Positions 17,355 through 25,967 of a stretch of DNA of 64,000 nt are shown piece by piece. Position 1 is the first letter of the stretch. Each line of letters starts with the position of its first letter. Below the pieces are notes generated by a model. That model made no database searches. It was not told where the DNA came from and saw nothing but the letters and a program-made list of their open reading frames with translations. This stretch comes from Pseudobowmanella zhangzhouensis (GTDB taxonomy: Bacteria; Pseudomonadota; Gammaproteobacteria; Enterobacterales; Alteromonadaceae): positions 1 to 64,000 of the forward strand of contig NZ_JBHSYO010000015.1 in assembly GCF_042662685.1 (NCBI RefSeq), written 5' to 3'. The translations under genes and the position numbers were made by a program.

Positions 17355-18368
17355 TCAGACTGCGGGTGAAAAACGAACCCAGTCCCCGCTACTGACCTGC
17401 AATGCGTCTGCACTGGCCTGACTGATCACCAGCTTATTGTCCTGTATTACAGCACGCTGCATAACCGCACGGAAGTCACTGACTCTGGTATTAATAATCA
17501 TGTACTTATCTGCACCCGCCACATCACCAATTACCACTGGCAGGCGACGACTGTAGCGGGCACTGCGAATATGCTCAAGCGACGCTTCTACTGTCGGGCC
17601 AGCATCGAAAATATCCACGTAGCCGCGACAACTGAATCCTTCGGATTGCAGCAATTTGAGCGCTGGGCGGGTTTTCTCGTGTACCTGTCCGATCACTGCC
17701 TGCGCCTGCTTGCTCAGTAGGCTGACATAAATAGGGTACTTGGGCATCAATTCAGCAATGAACTGCTTCTGACCAATCCCCGTCAGGTAATCCGCAGTAG
17801 GAAAGTCCATTGAAAAGAAATGTTCTTCTAACCACTGCCAAAAAGGTGAATTACCCTGCTCATCTGAGACGCCGCGCATTTCGGCAATCACTCTGTCCGC
17901 GAAGCGCTTACGATGCTCTGCGAGAAACAAGAAGCGAAACTTAGATAAGAAACGACCATTGTTGTGCTTACGCGCATGCTCATGCAGGTACAAAGTACAG
18001 ATTTCAGTCACACCGGTGTAATCGTTACACAGGGTCAGAATATCAATCGATTTGTGTACATTGAGTTCGCGGGAGTGATGCACCACCTTACCCATATGGT
18101 AATGATAAAATGCATCTTCAAGGCCCACAGCGGCTTCGATACCACTGGTGCCTAAAATCTCACCGCTGTTGCTGTCTTCCAATACGAACAGGTAGCCCTG
18201 ATCGCCCGGTACCTGAACGTCCGCTTTAAACGAACGCTCAGCACGACTGATTTTGCGTTTGAGGAGATCCTCGTTAACTGGCAGCGAAGTAAAGCCAATG
18301 CCTGACTTCACTGCACAATCGTATAACGCATCATAGTCGTTTTGATTGATGGGACGTATGATGTTCAT
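17355..18368 (-). CDS. astA: arginine N-succinyltransferase
   Basis: AstA (337 aa, normal length) commits arginine to catabolism by transferring succinyl from succinyl-CoA to its alpha-amino group. The family start MNIIRPINQNDYDALYDCAV and the GGLEDAFYHYHMGKVVHHS-like region are present. A single-chain enzyme of this type matches E. coli AstA rather than the Pseudomonas heterodimer. It lies 18 bp after astC. Confidence 0.96.
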   Translation of the reverse strand: MNIIRPINQNDYDALYDCAVKSGIGFTSLPVNEDLLKRKISRAERSFKADVQVPGDQGYLFVLEDSNSGEILGTSGIEAAVGLEDAFYHYHMGKVVHHSRELNVHKSIDILTLCNDYTGVTEICTLYLHEHARKHNNGRFLSKFRFLFLAEHRKRFADRVIAEMRGVSDEQGNSPFWQWLEEHFFSMDFPTADYLTGIGQKQFIAELMPKYPIYVSLLSKQAQAVIGQVHEKTRPALKLLQSEGFSCRGYVDIFDAGPTVEASLEHIRSARYSRRLPVVIGDVAGADKYMIINTRVSDFRAVMQRAVIQDNKLVISQASADALQVSSGDWVRFSPAV

Positions 18369-18386
18369 AATTGGTTTCCCGGCAGA

Positions 18387-19592
18387 TTAGCCGTTAACAA
18401 CCTGAGCTACGGCTTTTTCAAATCTCGCCAGACCTTCGGCAATGTCTTCCTCACTGATAATCAGCGACGGTGCGAAACGCACCACGTTCACACCTGCCAC
18501 CAGGCACATCAATTTGTGATCGGCAGCCGCGACCAGGAAATCACGCGAGCGTCCCTGATATTTCTCGTTCAGCGCAGCGCCCAGCAACAACCCTTTGCCA
18601 CGCACTTCAGAGAATACGTCATACTTTTCGTTAATTGCCTGCAAACCCTTACGGAATAGTGCTTCGCGCTGTTTAACGCCTTCCAGCACTTCCGGGGTGT
18701 TGATGGTATCAATCGCAGCCTCGGCTACCGCACAGGCCAATGGGTTACCACCGTAGGTACTACCGTGCGTGCCCACTTTCAGGCTGGCGGCAACATCTGC
18801 GGTTGCCAGCATGGCACCAACAGGGAAACCACCACCCAGGGCTTTAGCCGTAGTGAGGATATCTGGCGCAACGCCCAGGCCCATATAGGCATACAAATGA
18901 CCAGTACGGCCTACACCCGCCTGTACTTCATCGAAGATCAACAGGGCGTTGTGTTTGTCACACAGTTCACGCACGCCTTTAATGAATTCGTCGGTTGGGC
19001 TGATAATGCCGCCCTCACCCTGCAGAGGTTCCATCATCACTGCACAGGTCTTGTCTGACATAATCGCTTTTAATGCGTCCAGATCGTTATACGCCACGTG
19101 GTCGATAGCACCTGGTTTTGGTCCGAAACCATCGCTGTACGCTGGCTGACCACCAACCGTCACGGTGAAGAAAGTACGGCCATGGAAGCCCTGTTTGAAG
19201 GCGATAATCTGGTTTTTATCTTCGCCATAATGATCCAGTGCCCAACGACGCGCCAGTTTCAGTGCGGCTTCGTTAGCCTCTGCACCTGAGTTACAGAAAT
19301 ACACACGGTCGGCAAACGTCAGGTCAGTTAATTTCTTGGCCAGGCGCAGAGCGGGCTCATTGGTAAACACGTTACTCAGGTGCCACAGTTTTTCACTTTG
19401 CTCTTTCAGCGCGGTGACCAGTGCCGGGTGACAGTGACCCAATGCATTTACTGCAATACCACCCGCCAGATCGATATATTCTTCGCCATTCTGATCCCAC
19501 ACACGTGAGCCAACACCACGGACAGGAATCATCTTCGCCGGGTTGTAGTTAGGGGCCATTACTTCATCAAATAATTCGCGGGTTACTTTCAT
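18387..19592 (-). CDS. astC: succinylornithine / acetylornithine aminotransferase
   Basis: A class-III PLP aminotransferase of 401 aa. The PLP lysine lies in TTAKALGGGFPVGA, with FDEVQAGVGRTG upstream. Being the first gene of astC-astA-astD it should act as succinylornithine transaminase. Because no separate argD is seen near the arg operon, it may also serve as ArgD in biosynthesis, as the E. coli paralogues do with overlapping activity. ArgR-like boxes may lie in its 264-bp upstream region. Confidence 0.92.
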   Translation of the reverse strand: MKVTRELFDEVMAPNYNPAKMIPVRGVGSRVWDQNGEEYIDLAGGIAVNALGHCHPALVTALKEQSEKLWHLSNVFTNEPALRLAKKLTDLTFADRVYFCNSGAEANEAALKLARRWALDHYGEDKNQIIAFKQGFHGRTFFTVTVGGQPAYSDGFGPKPGAIDHVAYNDLDALKAIMSDKTCAVMMEPLQGEGGIISPTDEFIKGVRELCDKHNALLIFDEVQAGVGRTGHLYAYMGLGVAPDILTTAKALGGGFPVGAMLATADVAASLKVGTHGSTYGGNPLACAVAEAAIDTINTPEVLEGVKQREALFRKGLQAINEKYDVFSEVRGKGLLLGAALNEKYQGRSRDFLVAAADHKLMCLVAGVNVVRFAPSLIISEEDIAEGLARFEKAVAQVVNG

Positions 19593-19856
19593 TTTGTACT
19601 CCTAATGCAGGGCATGACCGTCCATGGGGACGTAAAATTTTGCGCGCATTATGGCAAAATTTTAAACAGTTGTCTTCATCTGCAATATGCCGCAGGCCTT
19701 ATATTTCAAGGGTTTGGACTAGTTTTGCAAATAATCTGCATAACTATTTGTACGTTCAAAACGGCCATTCCACGCGCACAGCATAAATTTGCTGCCTCAC
19801 ACTGGCATCGGATGGTTGATGGAAGAAATAAATATGCGGGTAAATAAATTGTTAAA
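19593..19856 (-). promoter_or_regulatory. astC upstream region with ARG-box-like site
   Basis: No gene is seen in these 264 bp. The best ARG-like site is TGCAT-AACT-ATTTG (19737-19750). Weaker half-matches lie one 21-bp step to each side: GGACT-AGTT-TTGCA-like at about 19716-19729 and ATTCC at 19767-19771. E. coli ArgR activates ast, so ArgR control is plausible. The matches are degenerate. Confidence 0.35.
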
Positions 19857-20441
19857 TTATTTTATCCGCGCTAACTGTAGGAAATTATTAAGGATTTGAT
19901 GACCGGCGAGAGTAAGCACCGATTCTGGATGGAATTGCACCCCCCAGACCGGTAATTCAGTATGGCGCATGGCCATAATGGTTTGGCTACCATGATCGTC
20001 GCACCAGGCGGTGGCGGTCAAACAGGCGGGTAAAGTCTCACTTTCAACCACCAGCGAATGATAACGGGTCACTTCACAGGGGGACGCCACGCCATCGAAT
20101 AAGTCGTCACCACCGTGACGTATCTGCGAGGTTTTACCATGCATAATCCGCTGTGCGCGTACTACGTTGGCGCCAAACGCCTGGCCAATAGCCTGATGAC
20201 CAAGACAGACTCCCAGAATTGGCAATACACCAGCGAACCTACTGATAGCCTGCAACGAGACGCCGGCTTCGTTGGGTGTGCAAGGCCCGGGGCTGATGAC
20301 CAGAGCATCGGGCTGCAGAGTCTCGATTTCACTCAATGATATTTGGTCATTACGCACCACTTTCACGCCCGCCCCCAGCTCGGTGAAATACCGCGCCAGG
20401 TTATGGGTGAAAGAATCGTAATTGTCGATCAGCAACAGCAT
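19857..20441 (-). CDS. pabA: aminodeoxychorismate / anthranilate synthase glutaminase subunit
   Basis: A class-I glutamine amidotransferase of 194 aa that supplies ammonia to PabB (folate) or TrpE (tryptophan). The triad is visible: nucleophile Cys in ILGVCLGHQAIGQAFG and His-Glu in VQFHPESVL. Its place beside the ast/arg aminotransferase gene and away from trp genes favours pabA. An amphibolic role serving both enzymes cannot be excluded. Confidence 0.9.
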   Translation of the reverse strand: MLLLIDNYDSFTHNLARYFTELGAGVKVVRNDQISLSEIETLQPDALVISPGPCTPNEAGVSLQAISRFAGVLPILGVCLGHQAIGQAFGANVVRAQRIMHGKTSQIRHGGDDLFDGVASPCEVTRYHSLVVESETLPACLTATAWCDDHGSQTIMAMRHTELPVWGVQFHPESVLTLAGHQILNNFLQLARIK

Positions 20442-20456
20442 GCTGACGCTACCCGT

Positions 20457-21464
20457 TTAGCGAGGGCGGGGAACAAAGCCCAAAACGTCGTACACTTTTC
20501 TCAGCGTATCTGCAGCCCTCGCACCGGCCTGCTCTGCGCCCGCAGCCATAATCCGATCAAGTTCAGCACGATCACTGCGTAATGCATGGAAACGTTGTTG
20601 AATAGGTTCCAACAATGCGACCACCGCATCCGCGGTATCGCCTTTCAAATGCCCATACATCTTATCTTCATATTCAGGTACCAGAGACTCAACCGATTTT
20701 CCGGTCGCACAAGACAACAGGGTTAACAGGTTTGATACACCCGGTTTTTCTTTCTGATCGAAGTAAATGCGCGCCTGCTCATCTGAATCTGTCACTGCAC
20801 TTTTGATTTTCTTGGCAACTTTCTTGGGGTCTTCCAGCAAGCCAATGAAGTTTTTCGGATTATCATCCGACTTGGACATTTTCTTACCCGGGTCCTGCAG
20901 ACTCATGATCCGCGCACCAAATTCAGGAATATAGGGTTCAGGCACAGTAAAGACATCTCCGTACAAATTATTCATACGTGTCGCGATATCACGGGCCAGC
21001 TCCAGATGCTGCTTTTGATCGTCGCCTACCGGCACCTGATTGGCCTGATATAACAGAATATCAGCCGCCATCAGCGCAGGGTAAGTAAACAAACCGGCGT
21101 TAATATTAGTAATATTCTTGGCTGACTTGTCCTTGAACTGCGTCATACGATTCAGTTCACCCATCTGGGTATAACAGTTCATGACCCAGGCTAGTTCAGC
21201 ATGTTGTGGAACATGGGATTGTAAAAAGATGGTGCTCTTAGCCGGATCGATACCACAGGCCACATAAAGGGCTAAACCATCAAGGCTCGCCTCATATAAG
21301 CTTTTAGGCTCCTGGCGCACGGTAATCGCATGCAAATCCACCAGCATATACAGGCATTCGTACTCGTCCTGCATAGCAACCCATTGACGCAGCGCGCCCA
21401 TGTAATTGCCAATGGTCAGTTGTCCGGATGGCTGGCATCCACTTAGTACGATAGGTTTTGTCAT
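20457..21464 (-). CDS. trpS: tryptophanyl-tRNA synthetase
   Basis: TrpS (335 aa) is a class-I aminoacyl-tRNA synthetase. The HIGH-like motif is PSGQLTIGNYMGAL near the N terminus and the KMSKS loop is PGKKMSKSDDN near residue 195. It lies 13 bp after rpe and 15 bp before pabA. Confidence 0.98.
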   Translation of the reverse strand: MTKPIVLSGCQPSGQLTIGNYMGALRQWVAMQDEYECLYMLVDLHAITVRQEPKSLYEASLDGLALYVACGIDPAKSTIFLQSHVPQHAELAWVMNCYTQMGELNRMTQFKDKSAKNITNINAGLFTYPALMAADILLYQANQVPVGDDQKQHLELARDIATRMNNLYGDVFTVPEPYIPEFGARIMSLQDPGKKMSKSDDNPKNFIGLLEDPKKVAKKIKSAVTDSDEQARIYFDQKEKPGVSNLLTLLSCATGKSVESLVPEYEDKMYGHLKGDTADAVVALLEPIQQRFHALRSDRAELDRIMAAGAEQAGARAADTLRKVYDVLGFVPRPR

Positions 21465-21477
21465 GATAAATACTGTC

Positions 21478-22155
21478 TTATTTCAAATTAGCGCTTGCGA
21501 GTTCACTGCGCATGGAATCAATCACCGCAGCATAATCGGGTTGGTTAAAGATTGCAGAACCGGCAACAAACGTATCGGCACCAGCTTCAGCAATGGCGCG
21601 AATATTATCGACTTTTACGCCACCGTCAATTTCAAGGCGAATATCGCGGCCGCTTTGTGTGATTCTTTGCCTGACCTGACGACACTTCTCCAGCGTCGCG
21701 GGAATAAATGACTGACCGCCGAACCCCGGGTTTACCGACATCAACAGAATATGATCTACCTGCTCGATAGTGTAATCCAGATAACTTAGTGGTGTAGCCG
21801 GGTTAAGCACCAGGCCCGCTTTGCAGCCCGCGTCTTTGATCAATTGGATGGTGCGATCTACATGACGGCTTGCCTCCGGATGGAAGCTTATCCAACTCGC
21901 ACCGGCATCCGCAAAACGCTGAGCCAATTCATCGACCGGCTCCACCATCAAATGCACATCGATGGGTGCATCAATGCCATATTTACGCAACGCACTGCAA
22001 ATCATCGGCCCAAATGTCAGATTTGGGACGTAATGGTTATCCATCACGTCAAAGTGCACCACATCAGCCCCTGCATCTAACACCCGTTGCGTATCGTCAC
22101 CGAGACGCGCGAAGTCGGCAGAGAGAATAGAAGGAGCAATAAGAAAATCAGTCAT
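21478..22155 (-). CDS. rpe: ribulose-phosphate 3-epimerase
   Basis: Rpe (225 aa) interconverts ribulose-5-phosphate and xylulose-5-phosphate. The TIM-barrel metal ligands are in HFDVMDNHYVPNLTFGP and IDVHLMV, with MSVNPGFGGQSF and EIDGGVKVDN binding phosphate. In E. coli gph lies between rpe and trpS; here they are adjacent (13 bp) and gph is absent. Confidence 0.98.
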   Translation of the reverse strand: MTDFLIAPSILSADFARLGDDTQRVLDAGADVVHFDVMDNHYVPNLTFGPMICSALRKYGIDAPIDVHLMVEPVDELAQRFADAGASWISFHPEASRHVDRTIQLIKDAGCKAGLVLNPATPLSYLDYTIEQVDHILLMSVNPGFGGQSFIPATLEKCRQVRQRITQSGRDIRLEIDGGVKVDNIRAIAEAGADTFVAGSAIFNQPDYAAVIDSMRSELASANLK

Positions 22156-22243
22156 TTATACAATCCTTTTGATAGCGCAGACACTTTACCCAAAAGCACG
22201 GAGGAGAAAAAGTATCGCTGTGATGCACTAATTCAAGACGTGC

Positions 22244-22258
22244 GCCCTAAAATAGTGC
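22244..22258. promoter_or_regulatory. candidate NtrC-binding site
   Basis: GCCCTAAAATAGTGC differs at one base from the NtrC-type palindrome GCACYANNNTRGTGC. A second half-site GCACTA lies at 22225-22230. The site is about 150 bp before the candidate sigma-54 promoter, a usual enhancer distance. Confidence 0.5.
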
Positions 22259-22390
22259 AAAAATTCACCACAAGGTCTATATCCATAATACTTACAACCA
22301 ACTGGCCCTACCGTTCTTTATTTTTTTAATTCTTATTAATCAGATACTTATGAAGTATTTAAGTTGGATTTAGCCTGAGTTTGGCGCATG

Positions 22391-22404
22391 GGTACTGAAT
22401 TTGC
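22391..22404 (+). promoter_or_regulatory. candidate sigma-54 promoter of the TorF-type porin
   Basis: GG (22391-22392), exactly ten bases, then GC (22403-22404) within GGGTACTGAATTTGC. The invariant -24 GG / -12 GC spacing and the TTGC element match sigma-54 promoters, while the bases around -24 only partly match. Start of transcription would be near 22415, leaving a 25-nt leader. Confidence 0.5.
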
Positions 22405-22440
22405 GTTAGTCCAGTTAAATCGAAATGGAGAACACACTAA

Positions 22441-23109
22441 ATGAAAAAACTTACTTCACTCACAATTGCCGCACCTTTATTACTTGCTGCTTCAATCGCT
22501 CAGGCGGAGGTCAGTGCAAACTTTGGTGCGACCAGCAACTATCTGTGGCGCGGTGTCACTCAGTCTGCCGACGGTGCTTCTGTATCCGGCGGTCTGGATT
22601 ACAGTAATGAAAGTGGTTTCTATGCGGGTACCTGGATCGGTACCATCGATTGGGGTATCGGCAACGCAGCCGAAACCGATTTATATCTGGGATACAGTGG
22701 CGAAGCCGACGGATTTAGCTATGACGTCGGTTACGTTTATTACGCTTACTTAGAAAGCGAATACGATGGTTCTGATTTCGGTGAACTGTACTTTAAAGGT
22801 GCCATGGCAGACTTTAACTTCAGCATCGCCTACACCATCAACAGCGATGCCGATGATGCAGCGCCATTTGGTCAGGGCGACCTCTACTATTCTGTTGGTT
22901 ATGAATTCGCCCTGTCGGAAGACTACTCACTGGCTCTGACAGTGGGTCACTATGATTTTGATGTGGATGGCGCACTGGATGCAGATTACAGCCATGCCCA
23001 GTTGGACCTGAGCAAAGGTGACTTTACCTTCTCAGTTTCAAAAACGACCGACTCAGCGTTATCGGATGATGACCTGAAACTGGTGGTTAGCTGGTCAACC
23101 TCATTCTAA
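22441..23109 (+). CDS. TorF family putative outer-membrane porin
   Basis: A 222-residue outer-membrane beta-barrel protein. A signal peptide (cleavage after AQA, residue 22) precedes NFGATSNYLWRGVTQSADGA and repeated Tyr/Asp-rich strands (DLYLGYSGEADGFSYDVGYV), and the last residue is Phe. These are the marks of the TIGR02001 (Gcw_chp) family. Members are often found with glnK-amtB ammonium genes, which agrees with the NtrC/sigma-54-type signals upstream, but amtB is not in this window. Natural substrate unknown. Confidence 0.85.
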   Translation: MKKLTSLTIAAPLLLAASIAQAEVSANFGATSNYLWRGVTQSADGASVSGGLDYSNESGFYAGTWIGTIDWGIGNAAETDLYLGYSGEADGFSYDVGYVYYAYLESEYDGSDFGELYFKGAMADFNFSIAYTINSDADDAAPFGQGDLYYSVGYEFALSEDYSLALTVGHYDFDVDGALDADYSHAQLDLSKGDFTFSVSKTTDSALSDDDLKLVVSWSTSF

Positions 23110-23118
23110 GTCATTGAG

Positions 23119-23143
23119 CCAGAGCATTTTTATGATGCTCTGG
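23119..23143 (+). terminator. hairpin after the porin gene
   Basis: CCAGAGCAT / ATGCTCTGG, a perfect 9-bp stem with a 7-nt loop, starts 10 bp after the stop. It lacks a proper T-run, so termination may need Rho or the hairpin may protect the mRNA 3' end. Confidence 0.5.
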
Positions 23144-23183
23144 CGCATTTCGCCTAAGTGCCGATTTACGGGTCAAACCGCTA

Positions 23184-23211
23184 TTGTTGTTTTTTTGAAC
23201 TTGTTTATAAT
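23184..23211 (+). promoter_or_regulatory. sigma-70 promoter of the 23241 gene pair
   Basis: TTGTTG (23184-23189), a 16-bp spacer and a perfect TATAAT (23206-23211) lie about 30 bp before the start codon, with an intervening GGATAGGAG ribosome-binding site. Confidence 0.6.
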
Positions 23212-23240
23212 GGCTCAATCTTCGGATAGGAGCACCGGAT

Positions 23241-23549
23241 ATGAACAACTCCATTAAGCGCACGTCGCTTTTATTGGCATCAGTGGCAATGACCGCTGTA
23301 GTTGCGCATGTGCTCGTTCCGCAATCGGACAGCAATGTTATGTGTAGCGGTGTCGCTACCTACGACAACAACCTGCCAGCCAGCCACCCTAACAATGTTT
23401 GCGCCAGCCACACCGAGTCGGATGTCAGCTGGGGTAATTGGTTAGTGGGTAATAGTCAAAGCGGACAATTTCATTTCCTCGATCTACTCGAGCTTATCAG
23501 CCGTCACACCAGTGACGCCCAACCAGCCAAGACCTCACCCGGACCATAA
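23241..23549 (+). CDS. small membrane-anchored or exported protein of unknown function
   Basis: A 102-residue protein with an N-terminal hydrophobic segment (residues 8-27, possibly an uncleaved anchor). The rest is polar, with two cysteines (positions 35 and 54) that could pair in the periplasm. A strong promoter and GGATAGGAG support expression. Its TAA overlaps the ATG of the next gene (TAATG), so the two are translationally coupled. I do not recognise the family. Confidence 0.6.
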   Translation: MNNSIKRTSLLLASVAMTAVVAHVLVPQSDSNVMCSGVATYDNNLPASHPNNVCASHTESDVSWGNWLVGNSQSGQFHFLDLLELISRHTSDAQPAKTSPGP

Positions 23550-23731
23550 TGTCCAGGCTCTGGCGGATCATTCAGAGCGTATTAGCCAGCGCCTTTGGCG
23601 TGCAGAGCGAAGCCAATCGACAGGCAGATTTTAATCAGGAATCATTCGTCCCCTACATTCTGGTAGGCGTCGTGTTTGTGGCTTTGTTTATAGCAGGACT
23701 GATTGCACTGGTGAATGTCATTACCCACTAG
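23549..23731 (+). CDS. DUF2970 single-pass membrane protein
   Basis: A 60-residue protein: SVLASAFGVQSEANRQADF is the DUF2970 signature, followed by one membrane helix (about residues 35-57). The family is common in gammaproteobacteria and unstudied. It is coupled to the preceding gene by TAATG. Its TAG stop shares the four bases CTAG with the convergent dam stop. Confidence 0.8.
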   Translation: MSRLWRIIQSVLASAFGVQSEANRQADFNQESFVPYILVGVVFVALFIAGLIALVNVITH

Positions 23732-24543
23732 CGGTAAAGCGCGAGTAACTCACCTACTTTTTTGCGACTGGCACCGTGGCGACTGATTGTGCGCGACACA
23801 TGTAACTTGGTCAGCCTGGCGCCGCGATACAACTCGCGGGTTAGCGCTGTATCATGATTACTCAGCAGCACCGACGTCCCTTGGGCCGCTGCTTCGCGAG
23901 CCAACACTGCCAACTGATGTTGATCGTCTAACGAAAAACCCACTCTGGCGTAGTCGGTGAATTTTGCCGTCTCGCTGATTGGAGCATACGGCGGGTCACA
24001 ATAAATAACCGCATTTGCCGGTGCATTACGCATCACATCCTGGTAAGACAAACAACTGAATGTGGCCAACTGCGCCTTCTCTGCGAACGCCCACATTTCC
24101 TTTTGCGGGAAATACGGCCGCTTATAGCGTCCAAATGGTACGTTATACCCGCCCTTACGATTGTAGCGACACAATCCGTTGTATCCATGGCGGTTGAGGT
24201 AAACAAATAGCGCTGAACGCCGCTGAATGTCATTGCACTGATTAAACTCATCACGCAGCGCATAGTAGCGCTCGGCCTGATTGTTGTACTCCTGCATCAG
24301 GCGTTCAATGTCAGCGATAATTTGATCCGGTTTGGTCTTGAGGAGTTGATAAAGATTGATCAGGTCTGGATTAATGTCATTGAGATGATAGGCCGAATAC
24401 TGAGTATTCAGAAACACTGAACCGGCACCAACAAAAGGCTCAACCAACACATCTGCTTCCGGCAAGTGTGCTTTGATCTCTTTCATCAATCCGAATTTTC
24501 CCCCTGCCCATTTTAGAAAGGCGCGGGTTGGGGCGTGTTTCAT
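23728..24543 (-). CDS. dam: DNA adenine methyltransferase
   Basis: Dam (271 aa) methylates adenine in GATC, guiding mismatch repair, replication timing and gene control. The motif FLKWAGGKFGLMKEI (SAM binding) lies at the N terminus and the catalytic DPPYAPI about residue 180, the alpha-class order. It lies 71 bp after damX in an aroK-aroB-damX-dam string like that of E. coli. Confidence 0.97.
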   Translation of the reverse strand: MKHAPTRAFLKWAGGKFGLMKEIKAHLPEADVLVEPFVGAGSVFLNTQYSAYHLNDINPDLINLYQLLKTKPDQIIADIERLMQEYNNQAERYYALRDEFNQCNDIQRRSALFVYLNRHGYNGLCRYNRKGGYNVPFGRYKRPYFPQKEMWAFAEKAQLATFSCLSYQDVMRNAPANAVIYCDPPYAPISETAKFTDYARVGFSLDDQHQLAVLAREAAAQGTSVLLSNHDTALTRELYRGARLTKLHVSRTISRHGASRKKVGELLALYR

Positions 24544-24614
24544 TATTATGGTTTTTTTACGACATTAATGCGGAACATGCATTGTAACCACAGGGATCTT
24601 GCAAGAACAGAATT

Positions 24615-25964
24615 TTATTCAAACGGCGACGACGCTCTGGCCTGCTCGCGACTTATTTGTCGCCCGGATTTTACAAAGGGCTGTAAATCAGGCCACTGTT
24701 TCCGGAACTCTGCAATCCCTGCACGAGCGGCCTCCAGTGAATCAAAAGAATGACGCCACACCACTACATGCCAGCCATGATCATCACGACGTGTGGCATA
24801 TTGAAGCAACTCGCCGCTCAGCTTGTTGCGTAAAACGAACTCATTTAACAAATCGATATTTTCCATACCTACGATTTGCAGATAATAACGACGGCTATCA
24901 ATTTCCGGCTCAACAGTCACTGCATCTTGCTTGGGCACTGACAGCAATGGGTCTGTTTGCTCTGTCTGTTCTGTCTGTTCTGTCTGTAGCGTATTGTCTG
25001 TATCAATTAAAGCCATGTCCTGATGTTCTGGGCTTTGCAAATCGTGCGGCACTTCAACATATTCATCTGACGGGTTTGTGTTCTGCTCACTCTCCACCGC
25101 GCTTTCAGCCGCTTGAGGCAGGTTATTTTTATCCGCCATGTCTTCGCTAGCAGGCGCTGCCCAGTGAGTCACAGGTAACTGATTGGCGGGAATCTTAAGC
25201 GCAGCTGGTTCGGGCAGTTGGTTGGCGATATCGGGTGTAGTGAGTTCCTGTACATCCTGCCATACCATTGACACCCCATCCGGATAAAATCGGTGCAGCG
25301 CCAGCAAAGCGGCGGACATCACCAACACCATCATCATTGCCCGCCACCACCAGGCATCCTTAAATGAACGGGTATTGCGATGCTCATAAATAAACCCGTC
25401 ATCAGTCTGATCCTGATTAACTGAAGAGGCGTCTTTATCGCTCAAATTAATTCTTTCCTGCGCCAGCAATACCGGTTGCTCATCACGATGGGCGGGGAGA
25501 CAAGCCTTGCTCTCAGCGGCCCAGTCAGCAGGGCCAAATAACAGCACATTCATATGATGGCGCAAACGCTCAGAACGACTATGGCGAATAATGTCCCACA
25601 ACTCACTGAGGATATCGCTATGCAACTTATCCGCATGCACAATTGCAATCAGAATAAACTGCGGACTATTGCCCAATGCATGGGGCAGGATCTCGGCCAA
25701 TGGCCGCGCATAATCGAGACGTAACTTGCCCACTAACTGTTCGACAATGCGCTGACGCGCCTGACTCAGCGAAAGGTTTTCCTTACCAATTAGGTAAGCG
25801 ACATTAGCCTGCTCACTTTTGCGTGCTAAAAACTCAGTAACAAATTCGTTATGCTGTGCGAGAGAATCACCGCCGACAAAAATTAATTGCGACGAGTAGT
25901 TCACCAGATGATCCAGGCGTGCATGCAAATCCTGAAATGGGGGGCGTGTGTGTCCTTGCGTCAA
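24615..25964 (-). CDS. damX: cell-division protein DamX (SPOR domain)
   Basis: A 449-residue bitopic membrane protein. Residues 1-160 look like a degenerate AAA ATPase core (LIFVGGDSLAQHNEF in the P-loop position), one membrane helix lies at about 205-226, a long acidic linker follows, and the C-terminal SPOR domain (about 355-435, YYLQIVGMENIDLLNEFV) binds denuded septal peptidoglycan. The linker carries a QTE tripeptide run from a 9-bp DNA repeat. The position between aroB and dam supports the name. Confidence 0.88.
   Translation of the reverse strand: MTQGHTRPPFQDLHARLDHLVNYSSQLIFVGGDSLAQHNEFVTEFLARKSEQANVAYLIGKENLSLSQARQRIVEQLVGKLRLDYARPLAEILPHALGNSPQFILIAIVHADKLHSDILSELWDIIRHSRSERLRHHMNVLLFGPADWAAESKACLPAHRDEQPVLLAQERINLSDKDASSVNQDQTDDGFIYEHRNTRSFKDAWWWRAMMMVLVMSAALLALHRFYPDGVSMVWQDVQELTTPDIANQLPEPAALKIPANQLPVTHWAAPASEDMADKNNLPQAAESAVESEQNTNPSDEYVEVPHDLQSPEHQDMALIDTDNTLQTEQTEQTEQTDPLLSVPKQDAVTVEPEIDSRRYYLQIVGMENIDLLNEFVLRNKLSGELLQYATRRDDHGWHVVVWRHSFDSLEAARAGIAEFRKQWPDLQPFVKSGRQISREQARASSPFE
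24960..24988 (-). repeat. short in-frame 9-bp tandem repeat in damX
   Basis: Three near-perfect copies of TCTGTCTGT encode Gln-Thr-Glu repeats in the periplasmic linker. Copy-number change would keep the reading frame, so this can vary linker length but not switch the gene off. Confidence 0.8.
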
Positions 25965-25967
25965 TGG

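Noticed and set aside
22305..22325. Alternative sigma-54 site near TGGCCC before the porin gene
   Set aside because: GC is not present ten bases after GG, so the invariant -12 element is missing.
24960..24988. Tandem 9-bp repeat in damX as a phase-variation switch
   Set aside because: The unit is a multiple of three, so copy-number change cannot shift the frame; only linker length would vary.
24599..25150. 183-residue open frame on the plus strand inside damX
   Set aside because: It is antisense to a well-supported DamX with SPOR domain, lacks any recognisable motif, and its composition follows the damX codon pattern.
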